Shown: positions 46,653 through 61,141, counted from the first letter of the stretch. The stretch: 64,000 nucleotides of DNA from Zerene cesonia (GCF_012273895.1 NC_052126.1:3361218-3425217), one strand, 5' to 3'. Translations and numbers: made by a program. Notes: generated by a model not told the origin, from the sequence alone.

Positions 46653-47952
46653 AGTATGAAAATTTTAATTATAAATATAAAATTGACACATAACTTGGTA
46701 CTGTCTAAAATAAAACTATCTCTGAAGACAGAACAGACACGGAACCTAGAACTTGTGCCCGCTAATTTTTGTTCTTCAGCCATTGATAAGATCGTTTTGA
46801 TTTTCTTATAGCCTTGCGAAGTGATGGTAAATTTTATTGAGCATAATGTCATATAGAATTATTCACCACTATTTCACAATAGTCTTGTTTAAGCCTATTG
46901 GGAAATGGATAGAGATTCACTAAATGTTTTAGTGGGACACATAAGGTACACTAACTTGTACGTGTAGTATCTCGCCTCCTAATAATATATCTTAGTTTCT
47001 TTGTCTTATCTTATTATTCATTGTGAATTAGTTACATTTTATATAATAAAAATGAGTTTATTACTATTTTCAAGTAAAGACTTTGCACTCAATAATGCTA
47101 AATGAATGTAAAGATTTAATAAAGTTGCCTTTTATATATATTACATTCGACGTTGTAGGTTTAAATGCGATGATATTAGTGATTTAAAATTATTATCTAA
47201 AATTCAACAAGTAAACCGTTAAAACATTAATTCACACACCTAAAACTTGTAATTTTCCTTAAAAAAAATACTCAAAGTTTTTTTTATATGAGTATATCGT
47301 CCCATAAAAAATAACTAAATATATACCTACAATTGTTTAGAATCTAGACTTGTCAAAGCGACATTTTACACGTATCGCTCTGACATATTTTTGTAGGTAT
47401 ACCAATTCCAATCCAGAATATTTTTAAAAAACTTTACACGTAAAAAAAAATTTACTAACAAAAAGTGATGCTTTAGGAGCGTATGCAAAGTTTTCTATCG
47501 AAATTTATTAAATAGAGCAATAGATTTTATTTGATAACACATTCACATATACGCCCAACCGGTGACAGTAGTTTCTCCGTAAAGTGGTAGCTTAAAATGC
47601 ATAAACTACCGTGGGATAGTAGAGGGTTCGCTTTGTTCGCTCTGATTACAAATTTTAAGACCTATGAATGTGGTTATAACGCTGTTTAATATAAAAAAAA
47701 ACAGTTTATCCAAAACCTACTGTTTTCTTTGGGTTGAAATAAAATCAATTCCTATCGATTTAACGACCTTATCGTACATTTTATAATTAATAATTCTCAA
47801 TAATTGCGAACCGCAAAAAATATAATATTTTTGGAATCAATTAATTATAATATGTATACATGTTTTTTGGTGACAATAAATTGTTTTATTATTATTATTA
47901 ATCGTTGCCTTTATTTTCTTTTGAATGTATTATTTAGTCAGTATTAATATGG
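46653..47952. other. Intergenic, nothing recognised
   Basis: AT-rich, with no splice-supported exon or repeat family that I recognise. Confidence 0.55.
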
Positions 47953-48255
47953 GAGTTAAGTACGCTTATGCACGTATTGGGCCAACTCGCACCAAGGATT
48001 GTACCAAACGCCCGGAGATGGGCGTGAAATGGTACCTTACGAATGCTGTTGTTTTGTACGACGAGTCGGGAGGACGATTTTCTTGTTCTCATACATTCCA
48101 GTCCATTTCTTTATGTCTGTCGTCAATACTTCTCTTAGCCATTATTTCTTAAAAGCGAATTCATTTGCCGAATTCCAACCTCCGCAAATGTTCATTGGAG
48201 ACGGTGATTGCTTACCCATCAGACGAACCACCAGCTCGGTTGCCCCCTCAAACAT
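47953..48255 (+). mobile_element. R3 retroposon, diverged
   Basis: GTACGCTTATGCACGTATTG, GGGCCAACTCGCACC, then TGTTCATTGGAGACGGTGAT and CACCAGCTCGGTTGCCCCC. The whole length is recognisable. Confidence 0.7.
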
Positions 48256-50008
48256 AAAATTCAGATAACACAAACAATAATGCCTATACATTTCTCAACA
48301 ATTACAAGCTTTATAACATTCCAACGAATTTCTAAACCTTCGTCAATCAAACACAGAACCAACTATTTCGCAAGATTTGTAAAGGTATTTTGGATATCCA
48401 GTAAACTTATTATGCTTGAACGATTCAATTTCAGGTCAAAGAAAAATGCTCTCTATTCCAAATTAATATAGTATACTGAATATTTATAATTTTCTAACCA
48501 CTGGTCTACACAATATGTTGAAGATATAAAATTTATAAGATGTTGTCGCCCTCGGTTTTTTATTTTGAAGCATTATTCGTTTTGAATTCAGCTTTTATTT
48601 TTAACAAAACACTTTCACCGGAAGTCCGTCCTAAGTGTAAAAAAATAGACAATATGAAATTATTATTATACTAAAACCTTCATCTAGAACCATTTAATCC
48701 TCTGGTCAAAACAGCATGAAAATTGGTGCAGTAGTTTTAACTTTGGAGTTCATTGTTTTACAAAATGTTGTTATATGTTATTAAGTCGCAGTCAACTTCG
48801 TAAATCAGTCGCTTCGTAATTAATCTATGCTCTATATTAAAAACTCTAATAAAACCATTGAAATAGTTAATTAAATGCCGCCTTTAACCAAAAAGACAAG
48901 ATTTAATGAGCAGCCAATTTAACTTGCGACTGTAAACGTACATCCAGTTATTGAGTTAATACTCAAAAACTTGACAAAAAACGAAAGCAATAAATATCAA
49001 CACTTCATACGAAATATTTGAGGGTTCCTCCAACACGTAGAATAGTTTTGAAGTTGTATGAAATCCGGGATGTGTGTGGTCAGTTAGCCCCACATAGTTT
49101 GTTCTCGGAATGGCTTTTATGCTCTTGGATTCAGACCATATTCTGAAATAGTTGATATGTTAAAAGAGTTTAATAAGGTTATGAAATATTATTAATGAAA
49201 TTTGACGTCTTTGAGGCCTAGGTGTGAGTTTCTTAAAGGACACAATATTTTAGGCGTTTTTTTAGAAGTTTAACTTCAAGTTTGTGTGTGTTGAAAAAGT
49301 TTAACGGTTAACATTTAACTTTTAAAAATTTATTTATTCAACTGAACTTCCTATAGAAGCACTTTTGAATCGCCACATTACACAGTCATGACATTTACCA
49401 CCGGTTCGGAAAGCAGTTTCTACAGAGAACAGCCGGCAAGAAATTCTGTAGTTGCCCTTTTGAAATAATATCAATTCTATCAATAAGTTAATCTCCTGAA
49501 CTAGCAATTCGACAGAAATTATGACAAGACATTATTTGAGCCAATTGAATCGTTATTCCTCGATGTAACTTTTCAATAGAATAAGTGACAACATTTATTG
49601 TTTAAATTATTGAACTAATATTACATATAAAACACAAAATAACCTAAAAATGATAAGTATTCCAAATTATATTTGAATTTGAATGTTGTAACCGAAATAC
49701 AATTACATATTAAAATACCCACCAAAATTATATTTTGCTTAGCAAATTCGGTGCGCTTATTTTTTCATTATAGTTCTAAGTACCTACGAATCTAGAGCCA
49801 AAATTTGCCGTAAGCTGAAATTGAACCATATTTAGTTAAGCTCGCTAAAACATAACATTAATTGTAATTATAGCATAGTTATAAATACTATTGTTAGTGT
49901 TTATTTGTTAAACATACACGCAAACGGTATGTTAATCTATTTGGAGTGGTTTCTAATTTCGGATTCCTTTAATTAAAAATTGTGTTTGTGCCCTGTATGT
50001 ATATTATA
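48256..50008. other. Intergenic, nothing recognised
   Basis: AT-rich, with no convincing gene or repeat. Confidence 0.55.
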
Positions 50009-50281
50009 CTAGCTGTGGCCGCGGTTTCACCCGCGCAAGTACGTATCCCGTAGGAATATCGAGATAAAAAGTTGCGTATGTGTTATTCCAGCTGTCTACG
50101 TACCAAATTTCATTGAAAGAAGAAAGAAAGAAAGAAAATACTTTTAATCACAAATACAACTTACAATTAATACATTTTGAGAATAACGGTTACATTGCAA
50201 TCGGTCCAGTAGTTTTTGCGTGAAAGAGTAACAAACATCCATATATACTTACAATCTTTCGCGTTTATAGTATCAGTAGGA
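50009..50281 (-). mobile_element. Helitron-like element, family A, with nested insert
   Basis: CTAGCTGTGGCCGCGG to ATCAGTAGGA|T. A 77-base insert at 50116-50192 splits it and is flanked by duplicated CATTG. The insert is a TTTC-tailed retroelement end in minus orientation. Confidence 0.82.
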
Positions 50282-51794
50282 TTAAAATTAAAAGTAATCT
50301 ATGTTTTTACTAAGAATATTAAATGTATACGTATTGTATGAAACAGTAAATCGCTTTGAGAGTCGAATTTGTCATAAGAAAAATCACTTAATGATCACAA
50401 CCGTCAACGACGTCTGGCCTCGCGTGTTTGCCCGGTCGAATCATGCACTCGGTGATGACGGTTCGCGCATCAGATATTCCGTTTACGTCACTCTTATCGC
50501 GATAACTTTAAAACTATTCGTCCAAATCTTAGTGTAAACGATAAAAATTATCTACATTCAATACCTTAAGTGATAGATGTATCAATTTTCATAAAAGTTC
50601 GATAAATATTCAAAAATTCTTTGTTAAAAAATATCCAATTAAATTGTATGTTTGGTTAGGTTAGGTTATGATCATAGTGACGTACACATAAAAAATGGAT
50701 ATTAATATAAAGACGTACTCATATGGATGCTGTTGCGGTCTTTTATTTAGAACTATTTAAGAGAAATAATTCTACACTAATTATATTTGTGTAACTGCAA
50801 TACAACTAGAAAAAATCAGAATTAATCATTGAAATCCAAGAAATAATTTGAAAGTTAGGTGTGGATGAACATACACACTAACAAACACGTATACAATTAC
50901 GAAATTAAACGCAGTCGCGTAAAACATGCATGATTGAAGTCGGTTAAAAAATACATAACATACATAAGTTTTAGATACAAATATTGATTAACAGTTTAAA
51001 CTACAAATCTCGTCACAGACTGAATTATTATTTTGTTTATTTTTGAGAAATGTTTATTTATGGAAAAGGTCAAAAATTTAACTTTTTCAAGTCTATAAGA
51101 ATTTTCATCTGTATTAAAATTACAAATGCGAAAGTTACTCTGTCTATCTTTTTTTTACACTAAAATCCCTAAACTGCTTTGGATGTAATAAGGTACAAAT
51201 AAAATCCCACTGCAACCAGAACTAGGCGACAAAAACCTCATATTGTTTTTACTTTATTTTATATTATACATATTTAGATAGCTTATCTAAGCGGGTATTT
51301 AAAAAAAATAAGAAAAAAAAGCTTTACATATGCTATCTATTCAACAGCAACCTAATATATATATAAGTAGTAATATATATTCATTCAGAACTCAACGGAT
51401 TTCTACTTTCAACAAAAAACCGTAATCTGAATGGATGTAAACAAAACGGAAACTAAGGCGAAATACAAATAAAAGAACAAAATGTTGTTTTACATTAGCA
51501 ACTATTCTAAGCACCGTCCAAGCGTGCCGTAATAGCTAAAGGGACACACTGTACGTACGTTTGGTAAACAAAGAATCTAGATAAAAGGTCATTTTAGATT
51601 AAAAATGTTATACAATAACTATAACATAATCATAAAACACAACTAATGATGTAAACACTCAATGAGTCAATTTATTCATGCTTACCTACATTGTCATATA
51701 AATAAGATGCATTTACCCACATACCAATACATAATTATTAAACGAAACCCATCTAGATTTGGTAAATAAAAAAAAAGCTAAATGAATAATGAAA
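50282..51794. other. Intergenic with decayed repeats
   Basis: Contains a reversed copy of the TTTTTTAACCGACTTCAATC repeat start near 50930-50952 and a family E fragment near 51113-51192. The CpG-rich frame near 50391-50537 reads into transposon-like wording and is not called. Confidence 0.5.
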
Positions 51795-52106
51795 AGCAGT
51801 GGTGGCTCAGTGGTGAGGACCTCGGACTTCAAAAATCGATAAGTCGGGGTTCGAGACCGGGCGAGCGCGCAGGAAATAAATTGATTTTTCAATTTATCTG
51901 CGCATGTAGATAACATCACCACTGCTTAAACGGTGAAGGAAAACATCGTGAGGAAACCGGCATGTCCAAGAATTAAAAGTTCGACGGCATGTGACATCTG
52001 CCAACCCGCACTTGGCCAGCGTGGTGGATTATGGCCTGAACCCTCATAGGAGGCCTGTGTCCCAGCAGTGGGAACATATATGGGCTGATGATGATGATGA
52101 TGATGA
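51795..52106 (+). mobile_element. tRNA-derived SINE with GAT tail, best copy
   Basis: A box TGGCTCAGTGG at 51803-51813 and B box GGTTCGAGACC at 51848-51858, then a body of about 220 bases, ending GGGCTGATGATGATGATGAT. Pol III promoter boxes plus a simple-repeat tail define a SINE. Confidence 0.9.
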
Positions 52107-52488
52107 AATGAATATTACGGAAACTAAAACATTCTGCTACTTAAAAGTTGGTATTTTAAACAGTATCATTATAAAAAGCAGACCAAACGTACAGTTGTTA
52201 ACTACGAGGTTGGGAAATAAAACAAAATGTTCTAATAAGTCCAATGATTATTAGGTGAAATAAAAACATTGGTTGGCAAGTGATAATCAGGCAAAAAAAT
52301 CTGGGAAGAGGCAGGACACCCAAAAAAAAAAAGTATATAATAAGTTTTCAACTTATTGCTAAATGATAACCCACGATGCCGTTAGTATCCAAAAGAAGTA
52401 GTAAGATTTAGGCCCAACGTTCATGTCGTCGCACTTATCGAGGCTAAACATGATCTCTCCATGCTTTTGCAGATGTTATATATAGCAA

Positions 52489-52688
52489 CTAGCTGCGCCC
52501 CGCGGTTTCACCCGCGTAAGTCCGTATCCCGTAGGAATGTCGGGATAAAAAGTTACCTATATGTTATTCCAGTTGTCCAGCTATCTACGTACCAAATTTC
52601 ATTGCAACCGGTTCAGTAGTTTTTGCGTGATAGAGCAACAAACACACACACATCCTTTCAAACTTTCGCATTTATAATAGTATTAGGA
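52489..52688 (-). mobile_element. Helitron-like element, family A, full length
   Basis: CTAGCTGCGCCCCGCGG to TAGTATTAGGA. Very close to the 2442 copy. Confidence 0.85.
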
Positions 52689-54814
52689 CTACAGAATTTC
52701 TTGTTTTCTCTATTAAAACTATGTTACGGCGATACAAAAGTGCTCCTATAAGAAGTCTAATTGAATAAATAAATGTTTCAGTTTACGCAAACCAAGGCTT
52801 ATCAAAAAAGCATTCGCTCACCATACATGTAACCCCTACGTCCCTACATTACATTTACCAGTTGAACGCCTGCAGCTGCATCTAAAGGGTTATTTCTCAA
52901 ACGCGACGCGGCCCGTAATGGCAATCATTTATACCCGCGATCAGACCTGTCATTTCGCACCCAAATACTATATTTCACGACAAAATGCATAACTAATGAT
53001 CACTGAAAGTTTGTATAAGTTCTTAGAGGATAAATTTTGTTAGTGCTTAGCTATTTGCGCGGATTATATGTTTGATAAAGTTTTATTAACACCTGAGGAT
53101 TTACAGCGGAGGGTATTGTCTGTGATAAATTTCAGACGTAAAGTACTAATAGCACAAGGCCAGTAGTATATTGCTCGGTTTTGTGTTTTTTCGTTCATGA
53201 ATTCCTTCCTGGATGTTATCTATAGATACATATTAGAAAGCAAGAAGATCGGTGGTTCTTTTTCCAAAAAAAGAGGAAAATGCAATGTATAAAAGCTTAT
53301 ACTTTATAGTATAATTTGCTTAATATTTGTTTTGCGTGGATAATAAAAAAAAATTTTTTCGCCTCATTCTTTAAAGCTTTTGCTATGTAGCGAATGGATG
53401 TGTATATCACAGTAAACTTCAAAGTCGTGCAAAGGCAATCTGGTCTACATTTACCATTTGCAGGAATTTAGAAAGGACCAACGATTTTCATCGGAATTAT
53501 ATTTGTAGAAACACACATTGCACATTCCAGTTTTTACGTCATAAGTCACAACTTCCTTTTTGAAAACATTCTGAAATTATAATAGCACTCAAACGATCTA
53601 AGCAGATGTATTTATTTTCACAACTTTTCTAATTTCTTAATTTTTCTTCTATCTATCATCATTCTCAACACGCTGTTGATAGAAGAACCCTCCCTGAATT
53701 TTACCACTTCAGGGCTTTTCATGAGAGTTCAGACCATAATTCACTACGCGAGCCAAGTGTAGATGTCACATATAAAATATAAATTGGATAAAATCAAATT
53801 ATTTGAATCAACTTTACAATTTAAGTCCAAGGTCGATGCACTTCAACTCTAGTTAGTAATAAATAAAGTATAATATAGAGATATAAATGACATTTTTATT
53901 TAATCCCGTCAACACAGCGACATTAATACAACCTTTCAAGAAAGGCGTCAATCCGCAAACAGAGATTTAATTGAACCACTATTGTGATAAAAGCATTAAA
54001 CTTTTATTACTTATATAGTTCATGCAATAAACTGGCATGCTGGTGATAAAGAATTCTTATCTTACGTCTTTTCAAAATATGGATTGGGAGAGTCGTAAAT
54101 GTGACGGGAATTTAACGACCTCACACCGACGACAATCTTTCGCTTCCATAAAATGTTTTAATTTCATACGTTTTGATTTTAAGACGATTTATAGATCCAA
54201 TGTTTGAATTTTAATGGTTTTAGCTGTAGTACTGTGAAATGTATTTTTAAAGTGCGTTTTTAGGTTATCTTTTTTAATATTACAAATTCTTACACAAAAA
54301 CAATTAATCAGATCCTTTTAAACTTTGGTACAGGTATAGATTAAACTCTGAATAAAGGACATTTACTACATTAACTACGGAAGCAGTTAAAGAAAGAATG
54401 ACGAGGCAAAATTGTTTATCTCAACCATAAACCTAAATCAGCTATTCGCCTTTGACCCTACGATTTTTACGGCAACTTTAATAAAGTCTCCCGCAAAATA
54501 AATTGTTTTTAGTGTAGTGAATCGTATCAAGAACTAAATAAATGGCAGTGGTCGCAATTTATGTTCAAGCCGCTAGTAATGCAATCGAATGAGATGTCGA
54601 AGTAAAGCACAGATTTCAATTTCCACGTGTGTCGTATTTTGACCTTTATTCAATGGGTGAATAGTTCGATTTTTCCGCGACAAATGAGTTATATCATTTA
54701 TTTGTAAATTATAAAATATTTTCTACGGTGAGAAATATCAAATAGATAGGAGTAGATGCCTAGTACAAGGAATTGAGTAACTAGAATCTTCGAATTAAAA
54801 ATAAAGTATGTAAA
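52689..54814. other. Intergenic, SINE fragment only
   Basis: A worn SINE fragment of the GAT-tailed family lies at 53655-53766 (TCATGAGAGTTCAGACCATA). A CpG-rich stretch at 52870-52960 has no open frame. No gene seen. Confidence 0.5.
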
Positions 54815-55048
54815 CCATACTAATATTGTAAGTGTTTGTGTTGTTGTGTTTGTTGGTTTGCATGTTTGTCCGCCGATCTCACTGATTTTGATGAAATTTA
54901 GTATACAGGCAACGTATAAGCGAACTTGGGTGATAGGATACTTTTTATACCGATTAAATGCTGTTTGGGATAAAACAGGATTGTACAGTCACTAAATCAT
55001 TTGTTAATGACCTGATTGCACGCGGGCAAAGAAGTGGGCGGAAGCTAG
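54815..55048 (+). mobile_element. Helitron-like element, related to family B
   Basis: CATACTAATATTGTAAGTG, TTTTGATGAAATTTAGTATA, then GGGCGGAAGCTAG|T. Confidence 0.6.
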
Positions 55049-56129
55049 TAGGTACTAAATAAATAGGCATTAAGAAGACTCATTGATTTTTACTTTTCCA
55101 CTTCAGTTTCCTGACTTCGCATAGCACTCAGGGATGATTATGTATATGGTCTTACTGTACTGATTTTAACTTTTATGTAGATATGTTCAAAAGTGAATTT
55201 GTAATCAGTCCAGTAGTTTCTGAGCTCCGCGTACAAACAACAAACTTTATATTATAATTGAATATAAGTCGATATCACCAACGAATTAATGAGATTTAGT
55301 TTCCTTTACATTTTTGTCATTTATAAGAAAACATTTTATGCTATAGTCGTTTGCGTATGATAAAAGAAATCGGTATGTACATTTGTAAAACAAGTATTGC
55401 ATCAGGTGGCCCACCTGCTCCTTTGCTTGCCCTGCCATAAAAAAAAAAATAAAATGTTATTTTATTGGAGCTTAGAATCGTAAGAATTGATACTGGTAAG
55501 AAATGTTTAACGACTGTTCTTCATTTTCAATAAAAAATTGCATCATAAAATCTAATCTTTGATCATTTTTTTTTTGACAATGCCCATAGAAGTTGTATAT
55601 TTTCTTAGTACAATCAACATAGGAGCAATCCGACAAAATTACATCGACCGCGATGATGATGATAATGAAATGCTAACATTAATTACTCAGTAAAACGCAC
55701 ATTGCCATAAAATAAACAACCCGCAGCGTTCGGGCAATGAAATTTTAAAAATTCCCAATTTTAAAACACCGTGGTTACGACCATTCTTTAAACAACCGAC
55801 CCTAGTCGATTTAAACCGCAACGCATTCGTTAAGACCTCGTTACATTAAACAACTGCGCAAAAGCGGGAACATTTCGAAATGCTGTTTCGCCCGTGTAAA
55901 CTATAGTTTTGTTTTCTTTGCCTTTAAAAGGATTTTCGGCTTTGGCAACGCTATAAAACGAATGTAACTATAATTGTTTCTGTGAATTCAAGTATATTAA
56001 GTACCAATACATAATTTATATATCTTTGAAACACTTGGATTTAAAGAAAAATAATGCAAAGGATATTACTTATCTAGTAATCGATAAGCAATGCACGGGA
56101 TGTATCTCAATAAAACTGCTAAATAAGCG
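55049..56129. other. Intergenic with R3 3' end
   Basis: A short R3 3' end lies at 55405-55451 (CAGGTGGCCCACCTGCTCC then an A run, plus strand). Nothing else recognised. Confidence 0.5.
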
Positions 56130-56350
56130 TCCGAGAATGGATTGCCAGGTTTTTAGGAAAATAAATAGGAAAGGAATAAAGGAAACAAGTGGGAAGGGTA
56201 AGGATACGGACTCAGGTCTCCAGCACTCTAGTCGTCGTACGAAACATAGTACATACTACTATTTCATTCGTATCTTTCGTGGGGTTGTGGTACATTGCCC
56301 ATTGTCCAGGCGAGGAGCAGGCAGGAGCTCGCTTCGGTACAAATTGCGCC
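56130..56350 (-). mobile_element. R3 retroposon fragment, diverged
   Basis: GAATGGATTGCCAGGTTTTT, GGGAAGGGTAAGGATACGGA and GGGGTTGTGGTACATTGCCC are R3 words. A 124-codon frame across it is not a cellular gene. Confidence 0.65.
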
Positions 56351-56992
56351 TGGGCACTCTCACACTAAATGTTATTTCGGAAGGTTGTATAACAAATTAA
56401 AGTTCGTTTTTAAGATAATCTAATGAATATTTAATGAAATTTTAAATGTATCTAAAAATGTTATTTCCTTTAATATATAAGTTTAAGCTTTGCTGGTAAC
56501 TGGGCAGCTTAAAAGGAATAAATAATTTTCAAGATAAAAGACTGATAAAGATGAAGCTCTAAAATAGTATGTTTTCTGAAAATAAATATATTTCACTCAC
56601 GCTCCACATTATGTTTCAATGGGTTTGTTACAAAACGTAGAAATTATACAAGAACGTTGAAAATAAAAGATTAAGTGTTAATATTAAATAGCTTATTTAG
56701 TCTTATATAACATTAAATGGTATTAGGTATGTTTTGTAATTGTGCAGTTCCACGTCAATGAAGTCTTTGAACTAACTTTATTTTCATCAATACATCATAA
56801 TTAATTTTAAATAGGTCAATAGGGAATGTAGAAGCTAGTTTATTTATTATATGAGCTAGAATCTGAACCCTATTTATACTTTATGAATAACTGATATAAT
56901 TAACTAGAAATATAAAAGAATATAGTAGTTTTATATGGTCAGACTTTATACAAATGTTAGGTTTATATACTGCGTATTACAAATTTTGCTTC

Positions 56993-57240
56993 ATCATCAT
57001 TAGCCCATATATGTTCCCATTGCAGGTACACAGGTCTCCCATGAGGGTTCAGTCCATAATTCGCCACGCTGGCCAAGTGGGAGTCGTCAAACTTTTGATT
57101 CTTGGACATGCCGGTTACCTCACGGTATCTTCACCGCTTTGAGTAGTGGTGATGTGTATAATGGGCCGATAAATTTAGAAATTGGTTCATCTCTTGCATC
57201 CTCATCCCGTATCGAATCCTCGTCACTTGAGGAGTCCCAC
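56993..57240 (-). mobile_element. SINE with GAT tail, diverged
   Basis: ATCATCATTAGCCCATATAT, GGTTCAGTCCATAATTCGCC, GACATGCCGGTTACCTCACG; same family as 51795. Confidence 0.75.
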
Positions 57241-58334
57241 TATATAAGTTGTGTATAATCCTGCCTCTGATCTGTATGGTCATAGAATTTCCAGCTAAAA
57301 TGAACTTTGCAAACAAAAAGAAAATACATTGAATTTAAAAATAGACTGAGTAAATTCAAGCCACGATTTTAGGATGATTGTCGCGTCTCGGCGACGGCTC
57401 TGTTGTTTACATTCGGCGGAATATTTGATTATTTCAAATATGAATGTATGAAAGTATTGAACATTACGATGAGAATTTGCCAAAAACTACTTCGTTCCAT
57501 AAATATGTTTTCAATTGTTAGTATATGAAACGTGTCTTTTATTATATAATTTTGTATACACAAGTCCAGAAGATTTCAACGAACAAGCGAAAAGCTTTTA
57601 GTATAAAAAGTGAATAACCCAACTCCATAACGTATTCACGTATCTAAACAATGCTTTCTTATTAAAAAAAATCTTGATCATACTACTTATATGATAAAAG
57701 GACGATAGAACAAAGAATAATACTGCTATGCTACTCGATTGTTTCTTATATCCTGCCTTATTCAGCCATTAAAATACCAGAAAATAGATAATTGAATAAA
57801 AATAAAACAAGTATAATATATTAAAAACGAAAATTTCGGGTGAAAAAAAAACCCATGATAGATTTAATCAATAAATCACGTTTAAAATACGTTAAATATC
57901 TTTTTCATCTTCTTTTATTGTATAATAACATTATCATAAAATCAAATACAAGAAAATACCACATACCTAAATTTAGTATAAAGTATTTTGAAATACAAAA
58001 TAACATATTAATTTAAATTGTTTAAAACGCGAATTCCAAAGTTATTAAAAAACCAACAATGGCAGCGTGCAGTAAATCCCTCTCCACGATTGAATACAAA
58101 AACTCAGCTCTGTCAAATTAACTAGTAGACTTAGAACAAAGTAAGTAATATCAGTAATGGAGTCTGCAGAGACTAGAAGCGTGTGTTCTCTTGATAGTAC
58201 TGGATCAGCGATTCCTGGCCGTTTATTTAGAGTTACGTTATCTCACTTTTCATTCATGTAACAATGTAGTTCAAATGAATGCTCCGCTATTTTATTTGCG
58301 TATAGTTTTGAGCAAAATATATCACTCATATAAA

Positions 58335-58452
58335 TTAAAGTAAGATTTAGAATTAAAAACTTTTTAACGGATTTTAAACGCGATTTATTCATTATATTAT
58401 ATTATTATTAATCCGACGTTTCGAACACTTTACAGCGTGGTCACGTGGAGAC
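58335..58452. mobile_element. Family G repeat
   Basis: AACTTTTTAACGGATTTTAA, ACGCGATTTATTCATTATAT, CCGACGTTTCGAACACTTTA and GTGGTCACGTGGAGACTG. Confidence 0.6.
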
Positions 58453-61141
58453 TGTTAAATTAAGATTTCAGTAAGCAAAATAAACGTAGCAATATAACGT
58501 AGTGAATCTAATCGCAATATAATTAAAATAGTATCCAAACAGTAAAAAAGGATATAGACTTTTAATCGAAAACTATAAATGGTTGAAAGAAGAACTCAAC
58601 ACAGAGGAAAATAAAATAAAATGTTAAATAATACTCATCAATTACTTTCTAACAATTATTCATAATAGGCGAAAGTAAAATAATACAGATTAGATCAACA
58701 TGGAACTAAAATTTAACTAGGAACATAAAATATAACGAAATATAGGAAAAGCATTTTGTATCCCTCAAAAACCAATTGCGTATTCTAGAAAGATCGATAA
58801 TCTTACAGCTCGATAGGAAATCCTTATGCCTATAATATTAGAATATATTTTACATCACAGATATACATCTATTTATGAAGAGTACTTAGCAGGGTTGACT
58901 CTTGACATGGCCTCGGTGAACAATCTAGATGGCCTTCTCTAGATTAAGAGAGCCTTGTCTCTGAGTTTCGTTATAAAAAACTATTAAGGAGGCGGTAAAT
59001 TGTTCGGATATTGTTTACCTATGGGTGTTGCAATATAATATCAAATTTATCCATAGTATGATATTAATTTAATCTATCTTTATATATACGGAACCCTTAA
59101 TGTCGCAAGTCCGACTCGCACTTAACTAAATTTTGTAATTACAATCGTGGATTATTTATTTATTAATATTTGAGCGGCAATAAGTAATCGTATCTCTATA
59201 GAGCAATTAAAACCTAGCACAAACATTAATAAACCGTGTATAAACTTCGAATATTTTATATTTAGACCAATACTACAACATTTACAACATCTTTCCGAAA
59301 GCTAAAAGCCGTAATGGATTTAAACAAAATCCTCAGTAAAATACAGAATCTATTACATTCACCAGAGCTTGGGAACGTGTGGTAAATATGGAGAATGCGT
59401 ATGGGCGACCGAAAAAATAAATTCTGTGCTAGCCCGCTCTCAAATTAGGGCTGCGTTAGTTTTTGCGTATGGTCTATGGAACGGCGATTATTCTACCAAT
59501 ATCTTTGATTACTATTACTACTGTATATTAACATATATCAATAATTATATACTAAATAGCGATTCGCCCTGATTTAGCCCCTGATTCATATAACATAGCC
59601 TACATAATTAAGGGATCTTCAATCAAGAGTAATCACGTACTTATTCTGCTGTGAAATATTTTTTTGAAATCCATCCAGTAATTCTGAGATTAATACGTTA
59701 ATAATCAAGTAAACAAACTCTTCAGTTTTATAGTATATTAACAAAAATCAATCTCCCTAAACGCCAAATAAACTTTTCTCAAGAACCAAAAATGTCATAT
59801 GAATTTTAATTAAACCTTTAATAAAGCAATTAATAAATTTCATTTCAATTGTTGTACTGATTTCTAAATCTTATATTAAAATACATATTTATAAAATAAA
59901 ACAATTACAATATAATCTTCATTCATTTGCCAGTTGATAGAATTAAATTTAAGATCTACACATTAATTTAATCAAAAACCGTATATCTCTCGTGACTTGC
60001 AACAGTACTCACTTAAGAAACTGAATTTCTTGAAGTAGAAATAACATTTCCTCATGATAATATATCCTTTAAGCCCACTTCAATAAGCACCCAATTGCTA
60101 TAGATTTAAAGTACATATTTCAATTATATTAATAAGACCTCCGATTTTTAATGCTGCCCGCTACAACTTCCCACAAAAACCTCATCTAGCAAAGTGCGAC
60201 CCTGTCTGATACAAAGCACATCGCCTGGCATACCGCCAATCCACATAAACTGTTATTTTGTAACAGACAGAAAGGCACGCAAATACGTTCACATAGCGCT
60301 TTATAGCAGGCGGATTGTCGTTACTTTTCGATTATATTTGCAAGCTGTGATTTGATATAATGTGGTGATTGCAAATCACGGATCCGAAACCGAACCGAAA
60401 CCGAAACTGCAAACGGTTCGACCACTCTTAGTTATATTAAATCTTACAATCAGACCTTCTTAACAAACTTTATTTGGCTTCTCCTGCATGTTTGTACCCG
60501 ACTCCTATAGACTTAATTTTGTTGTCAGATGTTAAAATGTCAGATTTAAATTCAACTTTGTAAATTTGTCATGGATCGATGAGAAGACAATAATTTCAAT
60601 CAGGATAATAGGATGTTTTTTTATCCTGATTAGGATGGCGAGGATTTAATAATTTCCCAACTGTATACTATTGTTTTGATATATATTTTTTTACCATTAT
60701 TACATTTATTCTACTGCAAATCTGCCTACGAGTACAATAGGTGAATTTCTTCAATTCTATGGCCAATTTAAGACCTATCCCTGACTTCTCTCTTAAATAT
60801 TCTACTAAGATTAAAAATTTCAAAAACCATTGAAAATAACATACATAAATTATTATCCGAAATTCTATATTAAATATTCAAATTAAAAATATTTTATCAA
60901 AGTAAAGATCCGAGTCTGTTCCTAAGAGCTTCAAAATGCTTTTGACTATCGTCGACCCTCTGAAATTATTAAAATTAGGGTTCCAATTAGTTAGTAGATT
61001 ATCTAGGAACGGGTGTACCTTTTGCTAATACACTTATAATATACATAATTTCCCTCCACTTCATAATGAAGTTATCTCGTTTAAAATAGATGTTTATGTG
61101 TCGCCTATATTTTCGTGTTCCCATCGTTTTTTATTAAACGA

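Noticed and set aside
46381..46852. Several overlapping frames with the residues GPARTGEVPHPHRKPA
   Set aside because: They are translations of the R3 retroposon; the same residues recur in other copies.
50301..50537. 78-codon CpG-rich frame
   Set aside because: Its 3' half reads into transposon-style wording and it lacks splice signals.
51795..51870. Genuine tRNA genes at the A/B-box sites here and at 37447
   Set aside because: The boxes sit in repeated SINEs with a shared non-tRNA body and tail, and no full cloverleaf is kept.
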